Below are positions 22,162-34,300 of a DNA stretch of 64,000 nucleotides, piece by piece. The notes beneath the pieces are model-generated. The model made no database searches. It had not been told where the DNA came from and saw only the letters and a program-made list of their open reading frames with translations. The DNA is from Punica granatum (Eukaryota; Streptophyta; Magnoliopsida; Myrtales; Lythraceae), in assembly GCF_007655135.1 (NCBI RefSeq), contig NC_045127.1, forward strand, positions 25,028,199 through 25,092,198. The letters run 5' to 3'. Position numbers and translations under genes: made by a program. Position 1 is the first letter of the stretch; each line of letters opens with the position of its first letter.

Positions 22162-24153
22162 ATGACTGGCCTAACTTCAACCCTCAATCTTCCCTCCTCA
22201 ATTCCCACTATTCTGGTCAAATTGAATGGCCAAAATTATGTGTTTTGGAAGGGTATTATGAGTCCTTTACTCGAGACCTATGGGGCTTCTTTCCTATGCT
22301 GAGGGTCAAGTACCGAACCTGACAAAACGATCACAGGACCAGATGGCAGTATTTCACAAAATTCAGAGCACTTGCTGTGGATGTCTAGAGATAAATTTAC
22401 ACTCATCTGCATCATGCTAGCAGTGACCAAAGAAATCGGGTTTACCATCCTTTTTGCCAAGACATCTCAGGAGGCCTGGCGTTCTCTGGAAATTGCGTTT
22501 CTCAGTCAGACGACAGCCCAAGAAGATCTTCTAGAGCAACAATGGCGTGACCTGTGAAAAGGATCAAAGACAATGCTGGAATTTATCAACGATGGAATTT
22601 AGCAACGATGTTAAGAAGAAGGCTCTCAGTTTTGCTCAAATCGGGAAACCCAAAACTCTAACAAAGGTTAATCGACGAATCTACACTGGATTGGGCCTTG
22701 AATGGGAGCCGCTTATTCTAGCTAAATCGGACACATGGAAACGATCAGCATTGATGAACACACCTCACTGCTCATGGGACATGAAGAACGAAGGTCATAC
22801 GCTGCTACCCGTGAGCAATCACAGCAGTTGGCTCTAGCTCCTCTCTCCGGAATCCTTGGACCAACTCCCGGCGAAGTACACTACACTAACAGTCGCGGAA
22901 TGAGTGATGATTGCGGCTATGGCTACAGTGTAAAAGCGAAGAACAAAGGCAAAGGAAGAGGAAATGGAGGAAACGGAAGTTCTTATGGTGGCTACGGGCA
23001 TGGACATGGGAGCGACAACACCCGGAACTCCGACTATGGCAGCACGAGAGAACCGGGAAGACAGGGACGCCCTCTGTCAATGCCAAACCCTAATTTTGCA
23101 GGGCAATATAGAGGAGAACAGGGGAGAACCGGCTGGAACGGTCCAGGTTATAACGCCCACCCAACCCGAGACACGCGGGCTATCCGACCCAGTCTCTTCT
23201 CTCAGCCCGGTGCTTTTAATTTGTTGGGCTCTCCTCAGCTCAGCCCAATTCACATATCGCTCGGCCCAGCATCTGCCTCCAGCCCAATTGCCGCATCTAT
23301 TTTGTGCCAGAATTGCAACCGCCCCAGTCATACTACCTCGTTTTGTCAGTTCAGTTATTTTTCTGGTTTTCAAGCTCACATTGCTGAAGCATCTTCTCAG
23401 GGACTTCATGACCTTGATTGGCACATGGATTCGGGTGCTACACATCATGTCACTTCCAATCTAGCCAACCTAAACACTCATGATGAGACACCAAATTCTG
23501 ATCACATCTTCGTTGGAGATGGTAAATCTCTTCATGTATTTGCCTCTGATTCTTCCACTATCAAAGTCTCATCTCGCCTTCTACACTTGAATCATATTCT
23601 ATAGGCTCCTAATATCTCCAAAAATCTCATCCCTATCTCCAAATTTGCTCAAGATAATACTTACTTTTTTGAACTTCATCCTGGCTGTTTTATTGTTAAG
23701 GATTAGCAAACACGCCAGGAGCTTTTACGAGGTCCGGTTAAGGATGGTCTTTATTGTTTTCCTTTGAGAGGCAGGCACACCAGTTATCCTCAGGCTCATC
23801 TCTCTACATTCGTCTCAAGTATTCTATGGCATCAACGTCTCGGTCATACGTCATTTCCAAATGTTCGTCGCGCTCTTAGTTCTTCCTTTTCATTAAAAAA
23901 TGATCATGTTGGACTCGTTTGTTCTGCGTGTCAACAAGGCAAATTAATAAATTGTTCTTTTCCTCCCATAATGCATAAGAGCACTTCCCTATTTGAACTC
24001 ATTCACACTGATATTTGGGGACCAGCACCAATTCACTCACATATTGGGAACATCAACTATATTCATTTTCTCGACGATTATAGTAAATTTTCCTGGTTTT
24101 ATGTCATGAAATCTCGATCTGAAGTATTACAAATTTTTCGTGCCTTTCGTCTT
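22162..24153 (+). pseudogene. Copia gag, protease and N-terminal integrase (degenerate)
   Basis: The ATG at 22162 opens MTGLTSTLNL...VKLNGQNYVFWKGIM, a copia gag (UBN2) start. The frame is stopped at 22300-22302, reopens through TSQEAWRSLEIAFLSQ, is stopped at 22555, then shifts. From 22735 a 289-codon open stretch carries a Gly-rich region, the zinc knuckle CQNCNRPSHTTSFC (CX2CX4HX4C, about 23304-23345) and the aspartic protease site DSGATHH (about 23428). TAG follows at 23602 and another stop near 23703. Beyond them come the pre-integrase motif WHQRLGH...CSACQQGK and the integrase core start IHTDIWGP with its first catalytic Asp (about 24010). The gypsy insertion at 24154 interrupts ...VLQIFRAF. 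Confidence 0.85.
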
Positions 24154-25915
24154 TGTCAGTACCCCATTTCGGTCCACTGACTCTAGAGGGTCAAAATCAT
24201 CATTCTGCCATCCGCCGTAGGGAAATATTTTTGGCTAATCGCTCAAGCATGCATGATTCCTAAAAAAAATGAATTTTCATAATTTAACACCAATTCTATG
24301 ATAATTTTTTAGAAAATAATGTAATTCATGACTTCATTGGATTTTGTGCTCATAAGAGTCAATTTTCATAATCCGGGACTAAATTAAGGCCGAACATTTT
24401 TTCTAATTGCATAACATTGATCCATAAATTTTTCTGAACACAATGTCGATCTCGGATCATTTTTTTCGATATCTAATTACAAAGACGAGAATTTTAATCT
24501 CTACGCACATTAAATTTGAATTTTTGAATTTTTGAATTTCTGACCAAAAAAAAAAGTCAGAGGCAACGGTCAGACCCTCCTTCCCGCCTCCATTTTCCTC
24601 TTCAGCTGCGTTTTTTTTTTCGGGACCACACACCCCGATTCTCCCAGTTGGATTTCTTCACGCTCCTTCACCTCCAGCTCACGGCTCGTCCTAACCGCTC
24701 ACTCCCTCAGCTCATTCGGCCCGAAACCCTAGCCGCTCACTCCCCTCAGCTGAGCCAAGAGTAGAAACCCTAGGGATAAAAACCCTAACTTTCCTCTCCA
24801 CCAGTTGACTCTTGGCCTCCTTTGACCTCATGAAAAAAACCCTAACGAAAAAACCCTAGATCTCTCGCTCTTGCTTTCCCCCGCTCCCAACTCGACTTCT
24901 CCCGAAGATCCAAAAAAAGACAAACGGCCTGCGGCTTCCTCGCTCCCATCCCTCTCTGCTCTCGCTCTCGTTCCTCTCGGCTCACCCCCAGCTCGAACTC
25001 CCGACTGGCACTCCCAGCTGGTCTCCCGCAACTCCTTTTTCCTTTTTTCTTTTTGTCGCTGCCAGCTCCCTACGACTCACCCTCAGACAATAGACGGCCC
25101 GATTTGCGCCATCCCCTTGGCTCAGTGGCCCGACGGCTCATGACCCCCCCAGGTGAGCACTCCAGCCACCCCCAGGGACCAACCAAGGGCCATGCGTGTT
25201 GTGCCCAGCCACTAGCACCACTCCGGATCGCCTCCCTTTCCCTCAGTTTTTTTTTTCTCTAACCGGGTCTCTTGCGTCATTCCTAGTCAACATAGGATCT
25301 CGGCGCCCACGAGCCATCCGCAACGGCAACCAGGAGCCTCCAAGGAGTCCCAAGTCTCCCTGTCAGTCCGGAAGACCCGTTCGAACAGTCGGAATCGACG
25401 AACTCCCCTCCCAGGCATTATCCCTTTCAGTCGGGCCTGTCCAGACCCAATTGGGTGCCCGACCCGACCTGTGTAGATTCGAACTCCCCTTTCCTCCCCG
25501 AAACTATGTAAGTTCTCGACTTAGTGGCATGTATTGACCTCATCTATATATACGTTATGCTTGTTTAGATGATGATGACCTGAAATGAGTGTTTATGGGT
25601 CATGTGGATGAACGAGATTATGTCAAACCCCTTTTTTTGTAAACTTTCTGGTTTGTTTCAGTTCAGTCTTGACCACATTTCTCACTTTTTTCGACTCAAC
25701 TCCAAACTTTCGAATCCATTTCAAACAGATCCCGAGGCATTCTTAGTATTTTATGCACAACCCCTGAATTTTTTAGAATTTTGAATCATTCCAGAAAACT
25801 TTTATTTTTTGTTTCAGTTTAGTCCCTGTGACATTTTCCCTCTTTTCAGATCAGTCTCGCACTTAAAATTCGTTTCAATCAAGTCCTGGACCATTCTTAG
25901 TATTTTCTCCACCGG
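24154..25915 (+). repeat. Gypsy 5' LTR, 3'-truncated
   Basis: It aligns with the 3' LTR from TGTCAG through GATTTGCGCCATCCC (about 25116), with about 90 percent identity by eye. Beyond 25116 it continues with 0.8 kb that the 3' LTR lacks. It then joins pol directly at about 25916 without the conserved LTR 3' module or a primer-binding site. Confidence 0.65.
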
Positions 25916-25916
25916 G

Positions 25917-27567
25917 TCCGCATCGGTGCAGTGCTCCTCGACGGACGCTATTATCCGATTGCCACAAATGTCGATTTCCCCTGCACTAACAACGTGGCCG
26001 AATACGAGGCATGCATCATTGGCCTGCAAGCGGCAATCGACTTCAAGGTGAAGGAGTTGGAAGTGTTTGGCGATTCCATGCTTACAATTTTCCAGACGTT
26101 GGGGCAATGAAAGACGAAGGACACGAAGCTAGTGCCATACCACGAGTATCTCGAGGAGTTAGCGGAGAACTTCGAAAAATCTCGTTCACATACACGCCGC
26201 ACCACCAAGAACCAGTTTGCAAACGCGCTCACGACGCTCGCATCCATGGTAAGCATCACGAAAGAGAACCTCATCGAGCTCCTAGAAATCGAGATTGCCA
26301 AGGGCCCTGCTCACTGCGACGCAATCGAGGCAACCGACGAATAGCCGTGGTATGAAGACATCAAACATTTTCTGCAAACCGGCCAATATCTGACATTCGC
26401 CAACCGTCGCGATCGAAAAACAATTCGGCGACTCGCAACGCATTACTTCCTGAATGGCGAGACCCTCTACCGCCGTTCCTTTGACGCCACATTACTCCGG
26501 TGCGTTGATGAAATCGAGGCACAACGCCTTATGGGAGAGATACACGAGGGAAGTTGTGGACCCCACATGAGCGGGCTTATACTCCCCAAGAAACTCATGC
26601 GTTTGGGCTACTTCTAGTCCACCATGGAGACTAACTGTGCCAGGTCTACGCCGACTAGATCAAGGCACCCCCCAATGAGCTACATCCGATGGTGGCCCCG
26701 TGACCCTTTTCAATGTAGGGCATAGATGTGATCGGCCCCATCAATCCTAAAGCATCCAACGGACACCTGTTCATTTTGCTGGCTATCGACTTCTTCACCA
26801 AGTGGATCGAGGCTATAACGCTCGCTTCGATCACCGCAAAGGCCGTGGCACGTTTCCTCAAGTGTAACATCATTGCCTGATACGGAGTCCCCGCAACAAT
26901 CATCATCGACAACGCTAAGAACTTGAACAACAAGATCATCGATGAACTCTGCGAACAATTCAAAGTGCAGCATCGCAACTCCACGTCGTACCATCCCCAA
27001 ATGAACGGTGCGGTGGAAGCTGCAAACAAGAACATCAAAAAGATCATCGAGAAAATGACGGTGACCTATAAGAATTGGCACGAGATGCTCCCTTTTGCGC
27101 TCTTAGCGTACCAAACATCTATCCGTATTTCAACCGGGACAACTCCGTACTCCTTAGTCTACGGCATGGAAGCGGTCCTCCTAATCGAAGTGGAGATTCC
27201 TTCCATGAGGGTCCTCGTTGAGTCTGAGCTTGAAGAAGCAGAATGGGCGAAACAACGCTACGAACAACTCAATCTCATCGACGAGAAGTGGCTAACAGCA
27301 CTCTGTCACGGCCAATGCTACCAACAAAGAATGGCCTGAGCGTTCAATGCAAGGGTCTGTCACCGCAAGTTCAACCCCGATGACCTCGTCCTGCGAAAGG
27401 TTCTTCACATTACACCTGACTCCCAGGGCAAGTTCGCATACAAGTATGACGGACTATTCGTCGTCAGGGAAACCTTATTCGGACGGGCAATTATCTTAAG
27501 CGATAAGGACGAGACCGAAAATGCGCTCCCAGTCAACGCCAACGCCCTTAAGAAGTACTATTCCTGA
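25917..27567 (+). pseudogene. Gypsy RNase H and integrase remnant
   Basis: The frame opens mid-domain at IGAVLLDGRYYPIAT. RNase H motifs follow: CTNNVAEYEACIIGLQAAID (Glu in AEYEA) and VFGDS (Asp). TGA at 26108 breaks it, then RTTKNQFANALTTLASM resumes in the same frame. TAG at 26342 is followed by the integrase zinc-finger region (YRRSFD...CVDEIEAQRLMGEIHEGSCGPH) with TAG at 26615. A frameshift lies between about 26640 and 26720. The core then reads GIDVIGPI (first Asp), IIIDNAKNLNNKI (second Asp) and HPQMNGAVEAANKN (Glu), with TGA at 26878 and 27337. The C-terminus ends ANALKKYYS at TGA 27565-27567. All three core catalytic positions are present, but at least five stops make it inactive. 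Confidence 0.88.
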
Positions 27568-27750
27568 TAGCCTTCTTCGTCATTTTGCAGCCTCTTCATG
27601 TCCCTACGAGCTGCAAGCCACACTTCTGACCTTTGTTTTCTTCTGTATTCTTCAGACTCCATGCTCATTTCGCCTCAACGCATCTTTTGTCATCAGCACC
27701 TGTGCTCTTTCCATTCAAGTCACCTTTGAGAGAAAAGAATAATCTTCCTG

Positions 27751-28036
27751 CTAGGTCGAAAACCTCCTCGAGGCGGCCTAGGCAAAAGTTAGGGAACGAG
27801 GGGCACGGCCTAATATCCCGCAAAGGGGAGCCGTGACAAAAGGAGAGCACAAATCATATCCTCGCTAGGCTGAAAACCCGCAAAGGGCGGTCTAGGCAAA
27901 AGTTAGAGGAACCGAGAGGTGCGATCGGACCCTATCCTAGGCGGTCGTAGTAAAAAATGAGCATTCATGAGAGAAAAATCAAATAAAAATACCTCGCTAG
28001 GCAGTCACGCGTTTTGCGGCCTAAGCAAAAATTAGG
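27751..28036 (+). repeat. Three imperfect repeats in the gypsy 3' region
   Basis: The motif (CTCG)CTAGGC-GAAAACCCGCAAAGGGCGG-CTAGGCAAAAGTTAG occurs at about 27751-27792, 27861-27906 and 27993-28035, spaced about 110-130 bp. It lies just after the integrase stop. Confidence 0.7.
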
Positions 28037-28610
28037 GGCAATCGTCGGCTTGACCACGAAATAACAACGGCACTTCGCGTGAAACTACAACTAGTAGTGG
28101 TTCGACAGTCTTCAACGCAAGCAAACTCTCTTCAACTCTTCAGGCTCGAGACACGCCTCGAAATGGGGTCGAATCGTCATATCCTTGATTTGGAGGATCC
28201 TAAAAATCCTTCCCTTTAGCTCTATTCAAAACTCTGTGGGCCATGCCCCATTCTGAAAAAAGCATTTCCTTTAGTCAAGCATGAGTTCGAGGACACGGTC
28301 ACCCCTGAAGTGGCCACCAAGTTCAGATCCCCGAAGCATCATTACATAGATTTCCTTTGCACATCATAATTCTTGCAATTTCTCGCGACTGACAACGACC
28401 GTTAGCTGCTATCCTCTTACGCAGGTACGGGCAAGCAGATCCTAAGAGGCGTCTCCTCTTGACGAACTCATGTCTGCCTCATGCGACAAAACCGCAATCT
28501 TAACTCAAGCGAAGGGCCTTCAAGGAGGCACCTAGCACCATCATCCGACAAATCCATCGGCATTGAGTCAACTCTCTCGCGTTCTCGGGCTACCCTCGAT
28601 GACCGGATTC
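28037..28610 (+). other. Gypsy 3' non-coding region
   Basis: No gene. It links the three-repeat block to the 28-bp tandem array. Confidence 0.5.
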
Positions 28611-29333
28611 ACATTTACTGCTTTCGGTTTATACATCCACCATTTACTGATTTGGGTTTGGACACCCACATTTACTGCTTTAGATTTGGATACCAACATT
28701 TACTGCTTTGGGTTTAGACACCCACGTTTACTGCTTTGGGTTTAGACACCTATGTTTACTGTTTTGGGTTTAGACACCCACGTTTACTGCTTTGGGTTTA
28801 GATACCCACCATTTACTGCTTTGGGTTTAGACACCCACATTTACTGATTTGGGTTCGGACACCCACATTTACTGTTTTGAGTTCGGACACCCACATTTAC
28901 TGCTTTGGATTTGGACACCCACGTTTACTGTTTTGGGTTTAGACACCCACCATTTACTGTTTTGGATTTCGACACCCACATTTACTGCTTTGGGTTTCGA
29001 CACCCACATTTACTGCTTTAGGTTTAGACACCCACCATTTACCGCTTTGGGTTCGGACACTCACATTTACTACTTTATGTTTAGACACCCACGTTTATTG
29101 CTTTGGGTTTCGACACCCACCTTTTATTGCTTTGGGTTTAGACTTCCACCATTTACTGCTTTGGGTTTGGACAACTACCTTTTACTACTTTGGGTTTGGA
29201 CACCCACCGCTTACTGTTTTGGGTTTGGACACCCACATTTACCGCTTTGGCTTTGGACACCCACCATTTATTGTTTCGGATTTGGACACCCACAATTTAC
29301 TGCTTTGGGTTTAGACATCCATATTTATTGTTT
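28611..29333 (+). repeat. Tandem array of a 28-29 bp unit, about 25 copies
   Basis: The unit is approximately ACATTTACTGCTTTGGGTTT plus AGACACCC. Units with CACCATTT are 29 bp, the others 28 bp. It degrades at the right edge into related CCGGACTTCATGTTTGC motifs. The plus strand carries no stops in many units, so a long open frame (from 28849) crosses it. The composition looks like repeat sequence rather than protein selection. Confidence 0.92.
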
Positions 29334-29662
29334 CCCGGACTTCATGTTTGCTGCTTTCCGGGCTTCGCGCCCAAATTTACTGCTTTTCGGACTTTGCATC
29401 CACATTTACTATTTTATGGGCTTTGGCTTGATATTTACTATCCTCAGTTACAAATTTATGCTTCCCCACTTCCTCACAATGCTTCCTTTGTCTTTTTATC
29501 TCTCTCACAGCAGGCCTGTATACTTGTCTCCTATACATCCAAAACAATGGAGCAATCGGTTGTTAGAAGAATATCCAGATGGTCGCCATGGACCAAACAT
29601 AGTGCTTCTTATAATCTTTGGTTGCATCATCTATCCGAGCACGCAACCAAAGAGGAGTGAGC
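29334..29662 (+). other. Gypsy 3' region and polypurine tract
   Basis: This lies between the tandem array and the 3' LTR and ends with the purine-rich AAAGAGGAGTGAGC (29649-29662) directly before the LTR. The sequence upstream of the tract (ATAGTGCTTCT...TCTTTGG...CCGAGCACG) is shared with 60978-61044, linking the two elements. Confidence 0.7.
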
Positions 29663-31040
29663 TGTCAGCACCCCATTTCAGTCCACCTGCTCCAGAGGGT
29701 CAAAATCGTCATTCTGTCATCCGTCATAGGGAAATATTTTCGACTAATCATTCAAGCATGCACGATCCTAAAAAAAGGGGATTTTCATAATTTAACACCA
29801 TTTCTATGATTTTTTTTAAGAAAATAATGTAATTCATGACTTCATTGGATTTCGTGTGCATCAGAGTCAATTTTCATAATTCGGGACTAAATTAAGGCCG
29901 AAAATTTTTTTAAATTGCATAACATTGATCCATAAATTTTTCTAAACACAATGTCAGTGCCGGATCATTTTTTTCGACATTCAATTACAAAGACGAGAAT
30001 TTTAATCTTTACGCGCATTAAATTTGAATTTTTGAATTTCTGAAAAAAAAAATGCCAGAGGCAACGGTCAGAATCTAACCGTTGCCCCTCCTTCCTGCCC
30101 CCATTTTTCTCTTCTTCTTCCCTTCTTCTCCCCTTCAGCTGCGTTTTTTTTTTAGGACCACACACCCCGATTCTCCCAGCTGGATTTCTTCACGCTCATT
30201 CACCTCCAGCTCACGACTCGTCCTAACCGCTCACTCCCTCAGCTCATTCGGCCCGAAACCCTAGCCGCTCACTGCCCTCAGCTGAGCCAAGAACATAAAT
30301 CCTAGGGATAAAAACCCTAACTTTCCTCTCCGCCGGCTGACTCTCGGCCTCCTTCGACCTCATGAAAAAAACCTAACAGAAACCCCTAGATCTCTCGCTC
30401 TTGCTCTCCCCCGCTCTCAGCTCGATTTCTCCTGAAGATCCAAAAAAAGACAAACGGCCCGTGGCTCCCTCGCTCCCATCCCTTTCCGCTCCCGCTCCCG
30501 TTCCTCTCGGCTCACCCCTAGCTCGAACTCCCGACTGGCACTCCCAGCTAGTCTCCCACGGCTCCCTTTTCTTATTTTCTTTTTGTCGCTGCCAGCTCCC
30601 TACGACTCACCCTCAGACAACAGATGCCCCGATTTGCGCCATCCCGGTCAGAGAGTGGACGATTTGAGTGTTTCTTCGAATTTACAGTGTCAAAACAGGT
30701 GAGTCAAGTGCAACCCTAAATTATGCGATAAATAAATGAAATGGCAAGCTTAGCAAGCTAGAGTACCAAAAGGGCGTGTGGGATATAGGCCCACATGTAA
30801 TAGAACCCCCGAATTCAGAATTTTCGGTTTCGTACAGACCATTGCCTTAGCATACTGGGTATATCCCATACCCCTAAACCCGAGTGACTCACCGGCTCTC
30901 GACTTTCTAGTCATAAATAGGTAGTGGCGACGTTTTCTCACGTGCGTCCATCGCACGTCCCCGAGAAGGTGGACACTCCCAAGCCGCGTTGCATAGGCGC
31001 GCGCATGCGTGCCCCGACGAGACAAATCCGGGTGCACACA
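29663..31040 (+). repeat. Gypsy 3' LTR (1,378 bp)
   Basis: Runs from TGTCAGCACCCCATTTCAG to ...GGGTGCACACA. The first 0.99 kb matches the 5' LTR. The last 0.38 kb (GTGTCAAAACAGG ... GTGGACACTCCC) matches the 3' ends of the long LTRs A-E. It appears to have lost a middle segment that the 5' LTR keeps. Confidence 0.8.
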
Positions 31041-31384
31041 GTCTTCAAATTGAAAACCTCTATGACCATAAAATCAAATACTTTCAGTCGGATGGTGCCA
31101 AATAATTCTGTTCTACTACTTTTCAATCTGATTTGCAAAGTAATGGGATCTTTCATCGTATTTCGTATCCTCATGTTCCTCAGCAAAATGGATCAGCTGA
31201 ACGTAAACACCGTCACATAGTGGACATGGGTCTTTCTCTAATTTCCCACTCTTCCCTACCTTTTAAATATTGGGACTATGCCTTTGAAATAGCTGTCTAT
31301 CTCATTAACAAGTTGCCCACAAAGTCCTTACGGCTTAAATCTCCTTATGAGATGTTGCTTGGTCAACCTCCTGATTATAGTCAT
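31041..31384 (+). pseudogene. Copia integrase, middle part
   Basis: The copia integrase resumes after the gypsy insertion: ENLYDHKIKYFQSDGG (second catalytic Asp), a TAA shortly after, then a shift to GIFHRISYPHVPQQNGSAER (catalytic Glu in AERKH). The C-terminal part PYEMLLGQPPDYSH ends where solo LTR B enters at 31385. Confidence 0.85.
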
Positions 31385-34300
31385 TGTACGGACCCGAATG
31401 TGGCCTCTCGTCAGGGCCTGCATGCGCGCTTTTGGATCACGCGGCTTGGGAGTATCCACCTTTCCGAGAATGCGTGACGGACACGCGTGAGAAGGAGTCG
31501 CCACTTATCATTTTACGACCCGAAAGTCAAAGGTCGATAAGTTACCCGGGTCTAGGGGTATGAAACACCTAGTTTTGCTAAGGCATTGGTCTGTGGAACA
31601 GGAAAGTCCGAGTTCCGAGGTTCACGTTACGTGTGGGCCTATATCCCGCACGCCCTTTCGGTATTCTAGCTTGTTAAGCTTGCATGTTTTAATTATTTAC
31701 CGCGTGAATTAAGTTGTGCTCGACTCGCACGTTTTGACACCGAAAATTCGGTGAACTAAAAGATGTCGGTTGAGAAGCCGAGAGAGAAGTAAACCCGCGT
31801 GTCTAGGAATTGGTTCACAATCTTGCATTACAGTTCATCAAACTATGATGTTTGAATTCCTGCGTGAATCGGAACCATGAAATCTTGGGTTTACTCTTGT
31901 CTAGACAAGCATTGGACCGATTCGATTGATTCGATTCTCGGATCGCTCGCTCACCGATCTGGATTCTTACGGAAATAAATGTACAAAGTAAAATCCTTAA
32001 AATACTCTCGGAAAAACAATAAATACAAATTACAAATGATTGAATCCCAGTCAATTAGTTTTCGTTTATTATTCCGCTCCGACTCACCGTTATTTCAGGG
32101 AAACACCGAAAAATTGAAATTCAAGCGCTCTCAGTAAATAGGGCGTTGGACCCCGTGACTAATGGTTAGGGCATTGAACTCTAAGTGCAATGCGTCCTAT
32201 GGGTCTGGCTCGACTCGCATGGACAAACAATAACAGAAAAGTAACAAATAACATGTAGATTACATACAATGTGTTTGTTATTACAGAGTGTACATGGATT
32301 AACGGGTTATTAATTCATGAGTGTTTTTGCAAGCAAATGCCATATGTTAAACAAGCAATCGTGCAAAACATTTTGCATTCGGCTTTGGTTTGAGAACTTG
32401 ACAAAGATAGTCAAATCTCGTGTGTGTGGATTGCTTTTAAATTGTTCTGTATTGTGACACTGAATTATCACTAAATTAGCCAAACTCGTGTTTTGACTCT
32501 AGATTTGGAACCTAGAGTTCCCCTAACCATTATCTAGTGTTTGGTTAGGTCGAGTGAGAGGTTAATCAGCGTTTTACATGTTTTGTGACAGAGATAATTG
32601 TTCTAGTTACCTAAATCTATGCTAGGATGACAAAAATTCATCAGTGGATAAAAAAAGGCTTTGCAGATGAACCTGCACCTGAACAGGTAGCCCATTTTTA
32701 TCCTGATACTGTAGTGTTTCAGTCAAGTTAACCCTAAGGGTGTCGTCGAATTGTGAAAAAACGATTTTGCCCTTTATTTGAAAATTATTTTCAGAAAATA
32801 GAAATATCACAATGCGGGCCACATTAGCCTGTAGCCGGTGTCGACTAATTCCCTGGATCGTCCAGGGTTATGCAAGAACCCCAAAAAAGCCAAAGAACAG
32901 GTTGATCCAACCTGAAGTGATCTAGAAAGATCTTCTGTATCATGACCTAAGTTACCTGAAATCAGGTAAAAACTCAAGTTGAGACACACAAGTTCTTTCT
33001 AGATGTCCATGCTACATCGGACCACGCATTTTGGGATTTTGAAAATACAAGTTTTGAAAAGGGCATTAACGTCATTTGACAACTCATCAACGCGAGTTAT
33101 CGGTTAATTGCCAATTCATGCAGGATTTGTCAGTGTGAAGAGGGTTTAATCATATGAGCGTCCCGATTAACCCATTTGTGGATTACAACTTAAAATTAAA
33201 TGCCGAATGCAGTAAATGTGCGGGTTACAAACAATCAGACAAATTATGGATTGATCCACTAAATAAAGTCCGAGTACCCGAAAAGCTTAATTTAATGAAA
33301 AAAATTCATGACACGACAACCAAGACAAGTCCAGGAAGGTCGAGGATAATTTGGTCAAAATGACCACAATATCCTCGGAACCCAAATGGCCCTGAAAGAG
33401 TCATCGATACATGAATCCATGCATTTTTTACTTTAAAAATAATGTTTTAAAGTTATTAGCATGCGGGATTTGCGATGATATTGAAATTTGCAATTTGCAC
33501 AAAATACGAGAAATGAATTTCATCGAGATAAAGAGACCGTTCTTAACCCGAATAAGGTTAAAGAACTCTCGGCTTTTTCCTCTTGGGAATAGCCGTGGTT
33601 TTCCTTGACCCGTTTTGGGTTTCAACCGTTCTCTTTAACCCGATTTCGACTATTTCTCGTATGCTCAAACGTTAAACACAGTAAATAACACGTATTTAAC
33701 AAAAGTCGGTATCGCCATGACTTTGAAAAGCGCATTTAAGCATACAAACATGCACAAACACGTTATTTATGAAATCGATAAAACAATACCGACACCATGG
33801 ATGCAGAAAAGCATAAAAATTCGGGAAACAACTCAAATCGGGGCAAGGAAACCGGTCTTGACCCGAAAAGGTCAAGAATACATCTCGGTTACCTCTTCAA
33901 GAGGTTAATCCAAGAGGTGCCTTGGCTTTTTCGGGTCGTTATGATTTCCTCGACTCTGATTTAAACATTTCCCAACATGCTAGCACGTAATACGATGACA
34001 AACATGCATGATATAACAATGAAATTGCATAAAAATTAAAACTTGGAATTAAAACATGCATAAAAACCCCTTATAACCCCCATAAACACAATAAAATGTA
34101 AAAGTTCTAACTCCTCTAAGTCGGGAATGGTCATACCTAGTCTCGAGATGCGGGATGAGACTGTTAAAAGTTGGGTTGGACCTTTGGTGGGTCGGGTTTG
34201 TGCTATTTTGGCTTGAACAGACCCGAATGGCACAAGACAGATCCAAATGGCAGCTTCTCAACTCGACTGGGCACCTGGTAAAGAGTAAGTCGGTTCGGTT

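Larger units (their letters stand above)
24154..31040 (+). mobile_element. Ty3/gypsy (Tat/Ogre-like) retrotransposon, internally deleted
   Basis: The 5-bp target duplication GTCTT is exact at 24149-24153 and 31041-31045. The left end is TGTCAGTACCCCATTT and the right end ...GGGTGCACACA. The order is a 3'-truncated 5' LTR, a pol remnant of RNase H and integrase only, a long 3' region with two repeat sets, a purine-rich tract, and a 3' LTR. Gag, protease, reverse transcriptase and the primer-binding site are absent. The integrase type, the long LTRs and the repeat-bearing 3' region after integrase suit the Tat/Ogre lineage; that assignment is inference. Confidence 0.85.

Noticed and set aside
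23077..23448. Minus-strand frame of 123 codons
   Set aside because: It is the shadow of the copia gag-protease frame.
22735..23604. A 289-codon Gly-rich zinc-finger protein as a host gene
   Set aside because: The CX2CX4HX4C knuckle, the DSGATHH protease motif and the flanking LTRs show that it is copia gag-protease.
28611..29333. CRISPR-like regular repeats
   Set aside because: The units are directly adjacent without unique spacers, and the sequence is a plant retroelement.
28849..29790. A 313-codon open frame that might look like a repeat protein
   Set aside because: Almost all of it is the 28-29 bp tandem array read through shifting frames. Its residue pattern follows the DNA unit, and it runs on into the 3' LTR.
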